DNA of 64,000 bases, from assembly GCA_029204225.1 (NCBI GenBank), contig MU832554.1, positions 1 to 64,000 on the forward strand. Reading direction: 5' to 3'. The notes beneath the pieces are model-generated. The model searched no databases, was not told where the DNA came from, and saw only the letters and a list, made by a program, of their open reading frames with translations. Below, in pieces: positions 40,931-53,407 of this stretch. Every line of letters begins with the position of its first letter. The stretch's first letter is position 1. Origin of the DNA: Diphasiastrum complanatum. Its lineage: Eukaryota; Streptophyta; Lycopodiopsida; Lycopodiales; Lycopodiaceae. The position numbers and the translations under genes are program-made.

Positions 40931-41533
40931 TTCCAAAAGACATCGTCGGATAATTCCATCTAACCCTTGCTTGTAGAATTGTTCTGCAATTAATGTATAA
41001 GGTTTAGTTTTGAGGACCAATGCACGTTTTTCAGATTCAGAGAAGGTAGTATCCATCTGTCCTGAAATTAAATATTCGATAATTTCCTTAGCCCATACAG
41101 GTGTAGAGTCAACTTGGAAGAGGATTGCATCTGGTAAATCATCATTGACGCCTTGATCAGGGGTAGGAAGGTTAGGAATTCGGGATAGATGGTCTGCTAA
41201 AAAATGCTGAACTCCCTTACGAACCACGATCCTGAACTCAAATTCTCTCAATAATAGGATCCATCTAGTAATACGGCCGGTGGTGCAGGTCTTGTTGATG
41301 AGATACAACAGTGCTTGATGATCAGTGAAGAACGCAAAGACTTTTCCTAGAAGATAATGGTGAAACTTCTGAACTGCATATACCATTGCCAAGGCTTCGC
41401 GTTCGGTAGTGGTATAATTGACTTCAGCAGATATCAATTGTCGACTAAGAAAACGAATTGGGTAGTCCTTTTTGAATTCTCCCAGTTGGGTGAGCACTGC
41501 TCCAATGGCATACTTGGATGCATCAGTATGCAC
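40841..41533 (-). pseudogene. Gypsy RNase H
   Basis: A 230-codon frame: MHTDASKYAIGAVLTQ, YTTTEREALAMVYAVQKFHH, YLLG, FFTDHQALLYLIN and HFLADHLSRI, with the catalytic Asp and Glu positions visible. It then runs into the integrase zinc region. A shift near 41530 separates it from reverse transcriptase. Confidence 0.88.
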
Positions 41534-41539
41534 ATGGAA

Positions 41540-42400
41540 TTCTTTAGAATAATCAGGTGCCCGGAGGATGGGTGCATTGGTAAGGGCTTCTTTGAGGTGA
41601 TTAAAGACGACGTGTTGTTCATTTGTCCATTTGGAATTACAACTACTTTGTAGATTAAGCGTGCTTTGTTAGCGAAATCGATAATAAAGCACCGATAGTA
41701 GTTGGCGTGGCCAAGGAAGGAGTAAATTTCACGTATCGTACGCGATTTTAGTAGATTTTGAATGATAAGGATCTTTTCAAGGTCAGTGACAATGCCATTT
41801 CGTGAGATAATATGTCTTAACACAATACCATGGGTTACCCAAATCTGGCATTTTTCAGGATTAAGAGAGATACCGAAGCGTTGACATTGGATAAAAAAAA
41901 ATTCGAGCACAGACAGATGACGTATTTCTTTGGAATGTGCTCCTAAATCGTCCAAGTAAACTTCTAAGGTATCGCCCATCTGTTGAGAAAAGGTCGCTTG
42001 CATAACACGTTGGAAGTTGCTAGGAGCATTGCAGAGACCAAAAGACATGACTTTCCAGCAGAAGGTTCCCCATTCTGTGGCAAAGGCGGTTTTGTTTGAT
42101 CTTCTTCAGCGATTTGGATCATATTATATCCGCTAAAGCCATCTAAGAAGGAGTAAGCCTCATCTCCTGCTAGATTTTCTAAGATGGATTCTCCGAAAGG
42201 TAGTGGAAAATAATCACGTTCAGTGACAACATTAAGTTTTTTAAAATCGACACAAATCTGCAGTTTTCCATTTTTCTTGGGGGCGATGACAATTGGGGAG
42301 ACCCACTCAGTATGTTCAATTTCATAGATAGATCCCGCGTCTAAGAGGCGTTGTAATTCTTCTTTGATCTTGGCCTTATAGATGGGATTGCATCTATGGA
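41540..42400 (-). pseudogene. Gypsy reverse transcriptase
   Basis: From about 42330 downward, VSPIVIAPKKNGKLQICVDF, KKLN, DYFPLPF and DGFSGYNMIQIAEEDQTKTA are readable across frames. The frame from 42048 continues MSFGLCNAPSNFQRVMQ and YLDDLGAHS, the YLDD active site. FLGHANYYRCFIIDF marks the connection region. One shift near 42090 and another near 41640 interrupt it. Confidence 0.85.
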
Positions 42401-42734
42401 TGACTCGCAGTGGGCCTCACACCCAGTTTAAGTGGGATACGATGCACAACTACTTGGGGTGAGACGCCTTTCATGTCTTTATAGGTCCAGACAAAGATAT
42501 GTCGATATTTTCGTAGGAGTTTTTCAAGCCGGCTTCATTGTTCACGATTGAGATGAGCTTCGACGTGGACAAGATATTCGTTGGTTTCATTTGGCTCACT
42601 TAGGGAAAGGGTTATGGTTTGTGCAGGGCCTTTGTAGGGTGAATTACCAGTGGGCTCACGTTGAGCTTGGGGTAATCTGATTGTGACATCCTCAATCATA
42701 TAGTCCTTAAAGCAATTTTGTACATGTTTGTTGT

Positions 42735-43560
42735 ATCCCTAACACATTTCTATTTCGTTCAGTACAAAAATACAATGCACTATGGACGTATGGGCTGGAG
42801 ATTCGAGGGGGGCCTTGCCTTTATCTTGCCGAGATGGTGCTTTTTCGGGGACTGATGTAGGGCTAGAGGCAATTTCAAGAACTTTCCGAACAACTCTGAG
42901 GTCACTCGGCGGTTGAATTTGAAGTGGCTTTTTCATTTTCTCTTTCATTGTATGACCACGTGGTTGAGGTTTCGGTGGTAGAGAGACAGTTGGTATGTCA
43001 TGGAGGATCTCGTTATCAATTTGAAAGATAGTCTCCTCCTCACAGAGATCCCATGGATAGTGTGGGCAATTGGGATGATAGAATTTTGTCTCAGGTTTTT
43101 CAAATGCAACCTTGGCAACGGATTCCACCTTGGAAGCATGTTGCAGATAGGTCTTCGGGGGAAGTTCTTCCATATAGTTGAGGATCTGAATATCAGAAAT
43201 GTCCATATCTTCCGGGCAATTTTGAATTCGTAAGACGTTCTCGTCATCAATGAATAAATCATCTGATTCATTAGTAGGTAGCCATGTAACATTTAGCAGC
43301 TCATCATGGTGTGGAAGAATATCAATAAAATTGATATTGATGATGGGTGTATCCAGATCAGGTAATTGGTCGTGATCGATTGGGTGTGGAGAGGTACAAT
43401 TATCCTGATGTTGAGCACAATAATCGGCATTCACACAATCAATGGTAGCTAGACTGTGACTCCAGTTTATGATATCAGTAGATTTAACATAATGACCTTT
43501 TTCGTGGATGGACTGGTATGGCTCAAATACTAAGGTTGGTGGTTGAGGATCCCTCGTCAT
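42735..43560 (-). pseudogene. Long acidic spacer ORF between protease and reverse transcriptase
   Basis: A 273-codon open frame rich in Asp, Glu, Pro and His, with no motif of gag or pol (for example DDLFIDDENVL and PENMDISD-like segments). It is in the place where most gypsy elements have only a short linker. Its clean frame hints it was recently translated as part of the polyprotein. No function can be assigned. Confidence 0.6.
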
Positions 43561-43754
43561 GGATGCGTGTCACGATTACCAAAAGTGACTCGGCCTTTGC
43601 TCCAGTCATGAACGACTCGTGCATTGGTGAGCCACGGAGAACCAAGTAGTAATTCATAAGAATAGGCATTATTGAAAATATCAAGTACTACAAGATCAAC
43701 AGAAAACTTGAGACCTCCTAGTTTGATCAGCATGTGCGGAAGGAAACCGGTAGG

Positions 43755-43970
43755 TCAGACCACACTTTGATCAGCCATTCGAAGCTGACAAGTAGGTTTG
43801 GCTAGCTTGTCTCTCAGATTCCATTCCATCATGAGGGATGTGGAAATGATATTTACCCCGGAACCTCCATCGACTGCTAAAACTTCACAAGATTGATGAT
43901 GGGTAGCTGGGGTTTTGATGTTGCCTCGTTCGCCGAGTGGATTGGTTAGATGTAAGGGCATTTCAGGCAA
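43755..43970 (-). pseudogene. Gypsy aspartic protease fragment
   Basis: The frame has VLAVDGGSGVNIISTSLM, the aspartic protease loop. The usual D-S/T-G is D-G-G-S-G here, a form I recall from some Tat-like elements but which could also be decay. The rest of the protease is not clear in one frame. Confidence 0.65.
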
Positions 43971-44168
43971 CTTATCAATAGTGGTGGTGGTATTGGATTG
44001 GATCTATTGTTTTTACTGGCTAGCATGCTTCCAGAGTACATGGAAGGGAAGAGTGACATTGGCTTGTAGTAAATCTCCCCAGACTTCGGTACCTTCAAGG
44101 GTTTTGCTTTCAAAGGGCTTGTGAGGTACTTTATAGGAAGAGGAAGATTGTTAGTCGACATTGCAGAT

Positions 44169-45700
44169 TTACAGGCGATACTCATGATGCAGCCGAATTT
44201 CTTCAGATGGGTGAAGATAAACTATCGAGGTTGAATCGTCACTTGGAGGAACCACCTGCGGTTGAATTTTGTTGGGTGCAAGTGTAGGGGTTTGGCATTG
44301 GGTTTGTGCACGAGTCAAGACCCAAGAAGGATGTGTTTCGATTGGTAAGATTTCTACTTGCACTGAACAGACAAGAGTGGTTGGCTTAGATCGGGATGGG
44401 AAGTCCTTCACGTGATGTTCAATACCACAGTTTTCACAAGCTAGAGGAAAGCAGAGTTTATCTGGACAGCGAATACTAGAATATTTACCTGCATAGATAA
44501 AGCATCCTCGTATTGCGGGTAGTTGATGTGTGGCAAAGACAGCTTGGTTTGGGTTGTAAGCTTGGGCATTGGGATCCATCGGTTGAGCATTAGAATCATA
44601 GGTATAATAAACAACCGTTTCAGTAGAGTATTGCAGTTGAGTATTATCTTCCACATAGTAGGTGGCTGGATCGATGGTATTCGGATCAAGATAATGGACA
44701 ACGTTTTGTGGGGCAGGTTGGTTAACAACAAATTGTTGACATGGGGATGGGTATTGATTTGGTGCAGGTGGTCGTGGTTGGTAAACCCTTGGTCGTGGCA
44801 GAGGTTGTTGTGGTAGGTACGGGCGGTAAGCTCGATAGATGGTTGGTTTGGTGGCTGCTAGGAAATGATTTCGTAGTTGAGGGCATTCATTAGCAGTGTG
44901 ATGCTGTGAGCAGATTGGACACCAGACATTTTCCCTTGCTGGAAAGGATTTCTCAGCAATCTGTTTCATGACGGTTTGGAAATCGGCAGTGAGTTTATCC
45001 ATATGAGATTGTTGAGCTTTTTGCCAGGTTTCCATTTGATGTAGAAGTTAAGAAGACTGAGCAATATTATTATATTTTGGGTGATTAGGACGGTTCGGAT
45101 TCTTAGATTTCTTTCACGATGGTCAAAGTCATTGTCGGAACCTTCGTCTTCTTCACGGATAACATCAGTCATTACATCTTTAAGTTGATCATAAAGGTCA
45201 ACTGGTTTGAGTTCACGGCGGATATTTTTTGGCAATCCAACTAAAAATAGTTTTATGGCCATTCGTTCAGTGATATTTTCATCAACACATTCTACTTTGA
45301 GATGTTTAAAATGCTCAATGTAGTTTCAAATAGACTCTTCGCGATGCAACTTGATATGAGTAATTTGAATGAACGGGCTCTGAGTCAGTTTGGATGGTTT
45401 GAAACACTTGATGAGAGCGTCCTTGAGGGTGGTCCAAGAAGCAAGATCAAGAGCTTCAAGATTCAAGTACCACTCCTTGGCGGTGCCATAGAGTACCATG
45501 GAAATAGGCGAAGCTTTTCAGTTTCAGAGGTATCTCCATAAAAACGGCATGCATTATCAAAGTCTTGGAGAAATCGGATTGGGTCAGATTCGCCATCGTA
45601 CTTTGTTGCATCGATACGTGGAATTCTTCGTCCCATTCATGGAGGAGTCGGATTAGAAGATTCAGCATAGTCACGAGACATGATGTAGAATATAGATGAG
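44169..45700 (-). pseudogene. Gypsy gag, frameshifted
   Basis: Starts near 45680 with MSRDYAESS, then KYDGESDPIRFLQDFDNACR, the gag core. Shifts occur near 45440 and 45265. Later KLFLVGLPKNIRRELKP, MTDVIREEDEG, and in the 45035-44169 frame a C-rich segment CPICSQHHTANEC, approaching the zinc knuckle C-x2-C-x4-H-x4-C but one residue short. It continues with a Pro/Gln/Tyr-rich tail and a second degenerate knuckle (CENCGIEHHVKDF). It would package element RNA. Confidence 0.75.
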
Positions 45701-46520
45701 CAGCACAGGACTGTACTTGACAAAAAGAGTAGTTTGCTTGCAGAATGGATAGTGTAGGACAAAAACTGTTCTTTTTGATTGTTATAGAATTTGGGACAGG
45801 CTGAGAAATCATGGAGAGGCAGATAAATCTAACTGTAATACTCGCAGATTCTGAAAAAGGATTCTCAATGTCAGAATAGTGATTTTTTTAGATTTTCTGA
45901 AAAAAATTTGGCGTTTCAGAATTCACGGATAGTACAGGGAAATCGTGCTCTGTGAGGACGAATTCTTAGGCTGGATGGCAAATTCTAACAGAGAGGTTTG
46001 ACTGGCAGATAGGGAATGTAGAGAAAAATGTGATGTTCTGAAACTAAACAGGCAAAATCTGTGAGATAGAATCCGCGGAGCTGCTGAAGGACTGATCTTA
46101 ATGAGATCTAGCCTTAGTGAAGTCGGCAAATTCTAGGACAAAGATTTTGATGAGAAATAAGAGATTTTGACAGTATATCAGGCTGTTTTCTCAAAATATG
46201 ACTGTGGTCAGAATTCGTGGAGGTGATAAAATGAAAGATCGGGGTCTGTTAGGTCTGTAGACAGACTGACGAATTCTGATATACCTTTTTGGTTGTGAAA
46301 AAGGTCACTTAGGTCACTTCTTTTGAAGAAAATGCCCAAGTTGACTCTTTTGTTGCTTCCCCCTGATTTGAGAAGTTGCTCTACAGCTCGTGTAGGACCT
46401 GGAGAGATGACACGTGCTGTTTGTTGGTAGATAGAGATAAGCACACAAGCAAACATACAACACAGAAGCAAAAAACAAAAGAAAAAGGAGAAGAAGCTAG
46501 GTAGAAAAATACTTAAAAAG

Positions 46521-46535
46521 CGGCAACGGCGCCAA
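46521..46535 (-). promoter_or_regulatory. Primer-binding site of the gypsy element
   Basis: Minus strand TTGGCGCCGTTGCCG immediately after the 5' LTR end (ccaaca). The TGGCGCC form differs from the tRNA-Met type used by the other elements here. Confidence 0.85.
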
Positions 46536-47356
46536 TGTTGGAAGTATTTCTAGTGTGTGCGGTGGCTAGATCTACTTACAGGTGTAGTATAGGGATGTAG
46601 AGATTCGTCCACTTTTTAAGTTTCTACCAAGGTTTAAATAGAAATGTGAAACTAAGAAGTAATGACGGAAGCACTAAGGCTTACCCAACTAGTGCTCAAA
46701 ACAGAAATGAAACTATCTAAGATGACAAAATACAAACTCTTGCTAAGGCTTACCTAACTAGCAAGGTGTTTAATCTAAATTCTACTTAACACCAAAGGGT
46801 AATAAAATAATATTGCGGCTAATATTAAGCAAATAGGCAATAAAGAACATGCCACAATAAACCGATGAAAAGGAGGCAAGAGGAGGCCCGAGCAACTTCC
46901 CTCAAGCTATGCACCTTTCCAAAGGGAACACAAATGACATAGAATGATAATTCCCCAAAATAGAGAGCAAGATAGCTTAATCTCAAAAGTGTTGGTTACA
47001 ATGCAAATGCCTCTCCTTTTATGGCAAAGAGGGTCTTCCATAAGTGTCTACTAACTTATGGTATTAATCTCTTTCTAGCTTTTCAAGAACTTCTAACTTA
47101 GGATTTAGAACTTCAGATTTCTTAACTTAGGAAAACTTAAGATAAAATATTTCTAGTCTTAATTTTTCTAAGTCTAAGTTCTAAATCTAAGTTTAAGCTA
47201 TTTTATTATTATTTAAGCTTCTACTCATGGACTTAGAAAACACATGTCATGGCTTGAAGTTTATTGACAGATACTCATATGTGGTCTTACAAAACACATG
47301 CCACAGAATTTTATTATTATTTTTTTATTTTCTCTGTGTTAGCACAGTTGCTAACA
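46536..47356 (-). repeat. 5' LTR of the 10.6-kb gypsy element
   Basis: 821 bp, matching 36723-37544 with scattered substitutions. Confidence 0.92.
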
Positions 47357-47440
47357 GATGTGGAGATGGCGCTCATAATCTCAGTCCAATGTGAAGATGG
47401 CGTTCATATTTGGAGATGGCGCTCAAATTTTCATCCTAGT
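47357..47440 (+). repeat. Right target duplication followed by short repeated words
   Basis: 47357-47361 is GATGT. The words 'gagatggcgctca', 'gaagatggcgttca' and 'gagatggcgctca' then recur within 75 bp. Confidence 0.75.
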
Positions 47441-47619
47441 GGAGGGATGCTTTTTTCCCTGATTTGAATTTGTGGATGGCGATCTTTTTTTAAAATTTTG
47501 ACAAGTTAGATTGTGATAGCTTAGAGTTGTTAACTGTGACAGTTGACACTATGGTTAGATCATTGGGAGCTGGGGTGGCCTCGGGAGTGGTGGGGGCAAG
47601 CAAATAAGCAATATTGTTT

Positions 47620-48530
47620 TTTTTATTTTGATATTTTTCTTCATCCTACATGGCATTCCTTAAAGGGTCTTATTGATATTGAGAACTCCTCTAATGAAGA
47701 TTGAAGTTTTTCAAGATCCACATTAAGGGAGAGTGTTGAATTTCAATGCTCAAGCCCAAATCCATTCACTAATGAGCATCATGAAAGCTGTATATAATTA
47801 TACTAGGGAAAAAAAAAAGACTCGAATTTTTAAGCAGAAGATCCAAACTCAAAATCAGATTTTCTCGATGTAACCGGATCGACTCGAGTATTTTCAGAGG
47901 TTTAGGTCTGAAGATATTCATATCTTTGATGGTCAAGAGGAAGATCAAGAGGTTGGTCTCAAAGGGCTTCAACAAGACAAAAGAGAAGTTGGCAATTTGG
48001 AGCTAGTCAAGAACATCAAAGGAGGGTCAAATGGCAAAGGCATTTTGGAAACTTTTAGAACCTTACAAGTTTTAACTTTACTTTTAGTTATTTAGAGTGT
48101 AAGTTTAACCTTGTAACTTTTCAAAAATGTTTTACTTATTCCATGCACCACAAGTTAGGCTTATACATGCAAGATGTCGTACTTGGGCCTTTGCTAGAAT
48201 GTCAGATGTTGGCATGGCAAGTTGGACTTATACGTCCAAGAAGTCATACTTGTGGGCCTTTAGGATTTTTTGCATACCCATGCAAGCCTTGTTGCACCAA
48301 ACGGCTGTCCACACAGTGAATTATGAAGCCACCATTGATGATTTATACGAAACCACCGAAACTACAAGTTTCTTCGTGAATTCTCCCTGGAATCCACCTA
48401 CGACGATAGTTCTGATTTTTTTTGAAGCTTCGATCGAAGTAAATTTGCGCTCTCCTATCATCCGGACTTCCGATACCCTGTACGGAGTCCTCTCTCCTGA
48501 GATGCTCTGAGTGCTATTTCTCCTGGTAAA
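47620..48530 (+). mobile_element. Possible copia 3' end with LTR start
   Basis: The sequence 'aagatccacattaagggagag' then TGTTGAATTTCAATGC (about 47731) has the look of a copia polypurine tract and LTR start. The LTR end was not found and no coding part precedes it. A duplicated stretch ('aagttaggcttatacatgcaag' type at about 48154 and 48219) and a 127-codon open frame (48127-48510) follow; neither is recognisable. Confidence 0.35.
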
Positions 48531-48578
48531 AGACGATATCCCATAGCTTCATTGGATCATGCATTCCTGCATCACCCT

Positions 48579-49060
48579 GACACTTTGATACCAAGTTGAA
48601 ATTCCGATAGAATCTAGTGCAATATGCAAATCACATCACACAATCACCATAGCTATTCCTCACAAGCTCTCAAAGATGGCACAACAAAAGTTATTAGATT
48701 ACAAAGAAACATTATACATATAGAGTATTCACAAACTACGTGAAAAGCCAGGTGTCCTAAAATTGGCCTACCACCTGTCAAACTAAGGTCGAGGGCCTAG
48801 TATGGCCAAATTCGACCGACAAACTTGGGACATGCCCCCAAGTATAGCAAGTACTGTAAATAACTCTATACAGGTTAACTTTTCCTATGTGTGGCTACTG
48901 GCTAACCCAAGTAGCCGGTTACGGGACAAGTGCCCAACTGATATAACAATAGTGGGTCACGTCCCGATCACTACTGAAAATAGTAAACTGACTGTCTGTA
49001 CATTTATTACAGTATCACATTTGAAGCTTATAATAATGAATCAGATCGCAACTTGATTTC
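48579..49060 (-). repeat. Possible copia primer site and LTR start on the minus strand
   Basis: cactttgataccaagttgaaattcc reads on the minus strand as an LTR end followed by TTGGTATCAAAGTG, a primer-site pattern. No partner LTR is in the window, so the extent is a guess. Confidence 0.35.
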
Positions 49061-51019
49061 TAAGTAAAACAACTAGTGGATATTAAACCACCAAGCACCT
49101 CAACAATTTTGAGAAGGCATGGGCAGAGTTCATTGACCCGTTCATCGAACTTGTTGGGGTGTGCAAGAAGGAGAATGAGGGCCCAATTAGACCAAATGAT
49201 AGCATCTCAAGGTGCCTCCACTTTTATTGCACCCCCAAGCCAACTACCCATCCAAGAACAAGTATCTCAAGGCCAGCAGGAGACAATTGAATTAATTGGC
49301 CATGAGTTTCAATGACACCTTCACCATTGAACAACGTGATCAAGAAGGAGGGCCATTAGAGGTAGAAAAGGACTAGCAAGCCACCCAATCATCAACCCAA
49401 GACACTCCTAGTGACAAGGGCAAGGGCAAAGCACAAGAGAAAGCAACAATCAATGCCAAGCATGTATCCAGCCAAAAACTCTTGAGGATTCAATCCTTGA
49501 ATTTGAAAAAATTTTCAAAGATTCAATTCAAAATGCAAGCAAAAATGGTTTATGGGCTAACTATAGCTAGAAGGCACCTTTTTTAGTCGTCCTTGGGCCA
49601 AAATGACCCCTGAAACTGGTTGCTTAGAGCCAACGGACAGAGCAATGTCATAGAATAGGGGGAAAGGTATTTCAGAGGGTTTTCATCACCATTTTATTGA
49701 GTAGAGTGTAAATGACTTAATGATGGGCTACATTCGTCGTTTGGATACTGTAGGGCCAAATTTGGAGCAATTTTTGGTTGTGAAACCTACTACATGACGG
49801 TACATTGAGGTATTATCACTTTGAAATCATTATTATTTACTCCTGACAGGGTAACATGGTGTTTGGAAGTGGTAAATGCAGTATGGGGATGAATGGTAGC
49901 GGAATTGTGTGGAGAAAGCTAGTTTTGGCGACGGAAGTGCAGTTTGGCAGCGTGACTACTCATCATTGGCAATAATCTTGAGAGGGAAAGCAATCACAAG
50001 TGAGAGGTACTTATGATATGCCAGTTACAGGTGAAAAATTCTTGTGATCAAATTCAACTCTTGGAGTTCGAACCAACCAACGTCAAGTGACATTTTGGAG
50101 AAATGCTCTCACAGGCATGATTGGCAGTGGCAGTGTCGAGTCAGGTGATAGCTGCATTGACACACGCATCTATATCTAGGAAATTTCTCTTTCGGAGGAA
50201 AATATGGACTAGCTTAAAGGTACACACATGTTGGTAGTCACAGGTGATGGAAGTGCGAGGTGGTGCCAAGTGGAAGCCATTGGGCAAGATAGCGGACTTG
50301 CATTGGACGAGTTGTGTGTGGGACATGCAAAGGATGAAGAACAGGTCAATAATCACACTTTGGATGCTCTTGGTGAGTGGTTTGTCATCAAAGAGATGCA
50401 CTTCAACTGCCTATTCTGGGTAAGTCAAGTCAATTTTCCGTATCAGTATTGCATCAAGGATGCAGATTCTAGTGATAGCAGGGTGCAGATCATTTGGTTT
50501 GGGCCATGGAAGATCTCACAGGTTCACTTGGAGGGATATTGGCATGTCACATAATGTGAGAGACTTGATGGTGGCTTTGAAGTTCACATCTCAGTGTATT
50601 TTCAGAGAATGGTTTGGAACCATTCACAGGAGAAGCTTGGAGCTAGCTTGGGGAAATACATGTGGGCACTATAGGGTAGATGCTCAAATCTTTGTGATCA
50701 GTGATGGCATTGGAATACCTAGTAGGGATAGCACTGCAAGATGACATGGGATGATCATTAGGGGAGAGCTATTTCATATTAGACTTGAGTCATCGGCATG
50801 GATAGGACTTATAGGTGGGATTCATGATGGAATAAAAAAGCTACAAATGCAAATGAACAAAGCGTGAAGCTTTGGGAGCCAGCTCTAGGTTGGAGAGCTG
50901 ATGGAGATCGCACAATTGGGTGTGATCGGAGGGCAAATACTATGATGGGTATTTTGCTAGCGATCTACTGTAGAGGGCACTGATGCTGAGGACTCCAAGG
51001 TGTGCTCATTTGGGAGTAC
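49061..51019. other. Unassigned sequence, GC-richer than its surroundings
   Basis: Several open frames up to 108 codons (50228-50554) show no family signature. The sequence continues at 54074 beyond the inserted copia element, with the same style (frequent tgg, ggca, gtgg words). It may be a repeat of unknown type or a gene relic. Confidence 0.4.
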
Positions 51020-51024
51020 AGGTT
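51020..51024. repeat. Target-site duplication AGGTT (left)
   Basis: AGGTT here and at 54074-54078. Confidence 0.85.
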
Positions 51025-51690
51025 TGTCAAATTTCAGAGTAAAGGACTGAATTTGATCTACAAATGATCACAAAGATTGATTGATAGCTTGGGATCTTGA
51101 TCTCTATCAAGACTAGCTTCCAAATGTAGCTTCTACTTGACAATCTTTGTGTTTCCAAGCAAGAACAATAAAAAATGATGACCCATGGCTTCACATGTGT
51201 GAAGTACAGCTACTATACGGCCTGATAATAGATAAATAGTTTACTAAACATTTACATAGCATACATCCACAAAGAAAGTGCTTAAGAGAGTGTAAACACC
51301 AAGATTGTCTCACAAACCAATGTTTCTCATCATTAGCTCAATAATGGATCCATCATGGATCAATTACAAAATCATCATAATCTCTCTCTAAGCTGCATCC
51401 AGCACATGTGGGACAGCTCATTGTACTCATCCATATCCACTTTGGAAAAGATCTATCAAGTTTGCCACATCATCCATTGGTGGTTTGTGTTGACCTTCTA
51501 GATTCCTACTTTCTAGGACCTAACTCCTATAATTTAGGAGATGTCACATTAGACTCAAATGAAAGCTAATCAAAATGGATCTGAATATTACAAGTGTCAT
51601 TTCACATGTGTGGACAGGTCCTCACACGTGTGGATCCACATAGATGTCAAAATACATCAAAAATCATGTGAAATTTGTTAAATTCTAACA
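51025..51690 (-). repeat. 3' LTR, copia family B
   Basis: 666 bp, tgtcaaatttcag to attctaaca on the plus strand. Contains CACATGTG and CACACGTGTG palindromes. Confidence 0.92.
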
Positions 51691-51794
51691 CTCCTCAATT
51701 TTTACATGATACAATTATAGTACATCTATCTAAAACTCCTAAAGCTGATCTTAACTTGATAAATGAAGCCTTTGGCAAGGCTTTAGTGAGTAGA

Positions 51795-52807
51795 TCAGCA
51801 AGGCAATCTGAAGAAGACACATGATGTAGCTTGATCACTTGTTGTTAGAATAGACTTTTTACAACCTACAAAAGGTACAAGAGTTGAGAAAAAATCCTTT
51901 TGGAATGTCATGTGGGAACTAGCCCCACTATCAATCCACCATGTGTCATTGGAGTAGCTCTTGGATCTTGATGTAGAAGCCATCAATTATGAATCCACTT
52001 CATCCTCATCTTCCTCAAAAGTGAGGTTGCCTTGTTTGCTCTCTCCTTGTGCATTCTTTTTCTTGTAACACTCGGCTGCAAAGTGCCCCTTCTTTCCACA
52101 AAAGAAGCACTTGAGTTTGGCTTTAAAGCTTCTTTCCACCTTTAGAGTTTGATGATTGATCGTCACTTTTGGTCTCCTTTTGTTGGATCTTCTTCTTTGA
52201 CTTTGCCTTTCCTTTGCTTGAGAAGTTGGCCTTCTCATCACCATCATGCAACTTCAAGGATCCAATCCTTTGCTTGACATGAAGGATCCTACTCTCCTCG
52301 GCCACAAGCACACTATGGAGCTTGTCAATGGAAGGTAGTGCATCTTGAATAGCAAAGCTTTGTACAAGGTTGGAGAACTCATCTCCAAGACCATTCAAAA
52401 TGATTTGAACAAGTTCATCATCATGAATACCCTCACTTATGATGAAAAGTTCTTTGTTGAGAGATTTTATGCTCAAGACATACTCTTGAGTGCTCTCATC
52501 ACTCCCTATAATGCTTTGAAGAACTTTGTTTCTAATCATAAGCACTCTAGAGGTTAAATCCCTTAAGGTAGTCCCATGCCTCCTTGTTCGAGGTACAAGA
52601 TGCCACTTCCTTTAGAAGTTCATTACTAACATTCATTTTTAGGCAATGTAATGCTAGTCTAGCTCTCCTTTTGTACCTTACTAAATCTTGCCCTAGTGAC
52701 TCCATTCTTACTTTCCAAGTTGAATAATTATTAGAATTTAGCCTTTCACTAGCCTCAAGAAGATAGGCTCCAATTGAACCCATTCTGTCTAGTAACAAGT
52801 ACAACAA
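51795..52807 (-). pseudogene. Copia family B gag, zinc knuckle and protease, frameshifted
   Basis: The frame from 52807 reads MGSIGAYLLEASERLNSNNY, STWKVRMES, then lacks the segment that family C has between MES and the RYK motif. After a shift near 52550 it continues as VLQSIIGSDESTQEYVLSIK, then KCFFCGKKGHFAAECYKKK (C-x2-C-x4-H-x4-C, in the 52247 frame) and WWIDSGASSHMTFQKDFFS (protease, 51986 frame). The end near 51830-51740 resembles LTKALPKAF, the RNase H terminus. The protein is clearly related to the family C gag though the LTRs differ. Confidence 0.85.
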
Positions 52808-53391
52808 ATGTACTAGTTAAAGACTCTCCCTTCTCTCTTTCTCAAAATTTAGCTACAATGCTACTCTCTTGAATCTCACAAGACTCAAGAAGCAAGATCT
52901 ATAATGATCTTGAACTCAAAAAGATTTGGGAAAATGTATTCTACACAACCTATTCACTTAGAAGCTTGGATTTGATTCTTGGAAGTGCCAATGCCTTCCT
53001 ATGGTGTTTAGAATGGTTTTAGTTTCACTCTTGAACTAAAAACACATAAGCCTCAAACTCTCTCTCAAGGATTTGTAGGTTTAATAAGCCTCTAACACCA
53101 TTTACTCATCAAATCTATAATGGAAACAATGGATTTTCATAAGCATATCACTAGTTTCACTCTTCACAACTTGTTTGAAGCTCAAATATTGAGAAAAACA
53201 CAAAGTTTTGGTGAAAGTACAACTCCAGCAGCCTCTCATACGTGTGAGAAGTACATCTGAACTTTACACACTAATTTGAACCTCAGCATTACAAGTAAAC
53301 TATTAGAAAAGGTCGCCCTCTTTCAAAATGAATCTAGCACCAATGCTTTCACCAAAATAAAGATTTTTGGATAATCAACTAAGCTCTTTGA

Positions 53392-53407
53392 CTTGGCTCT
53401 GACACCA
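53392..53407 (-). promoter_or_regulatory. Primer-binding site, copia family B
   Basis: Minus strand TGGTGTCAGAGCCAAG directly after the 5' LTR; one base differs from the tRNA-Met type. Confidence 0.82.

Larger units (their letters stand above)
36723..47356 (-). mobile_element. Complete Ty3/gypsy retrotransposon without chromodomain, 10.6 kb, extra 3' ORF
   Basis: Two LTRs of 822 and 821 bp with the same ends (tgttgg..gctaaca) and a perfect 5-bp duplication (GATGT) define the element. On the minus strand the order is 5' LTR, primer site, gag, protease, a long spacer, reverse transcriptase, RNase H, integrase, an additional ORF, polypurine tract and 3' LTR. There is no chromodomain, and the extra ORF after integrase with a TTGGCGCCGTTGCCG primer site recalls Athila/Tat-type plant gypsy elements. 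Frameshifts and stops in gag, reverse transcriptase, integrase and the extra ORF make this copy non-functional. Confidence 0.92.

Noticed and set aside
50228-50744. Overlapping plus frames of 94-108 codons as a gene
   Set aside because: No start context, family features or partner exons; composition does not differ from neighbouring unassigned DNA.
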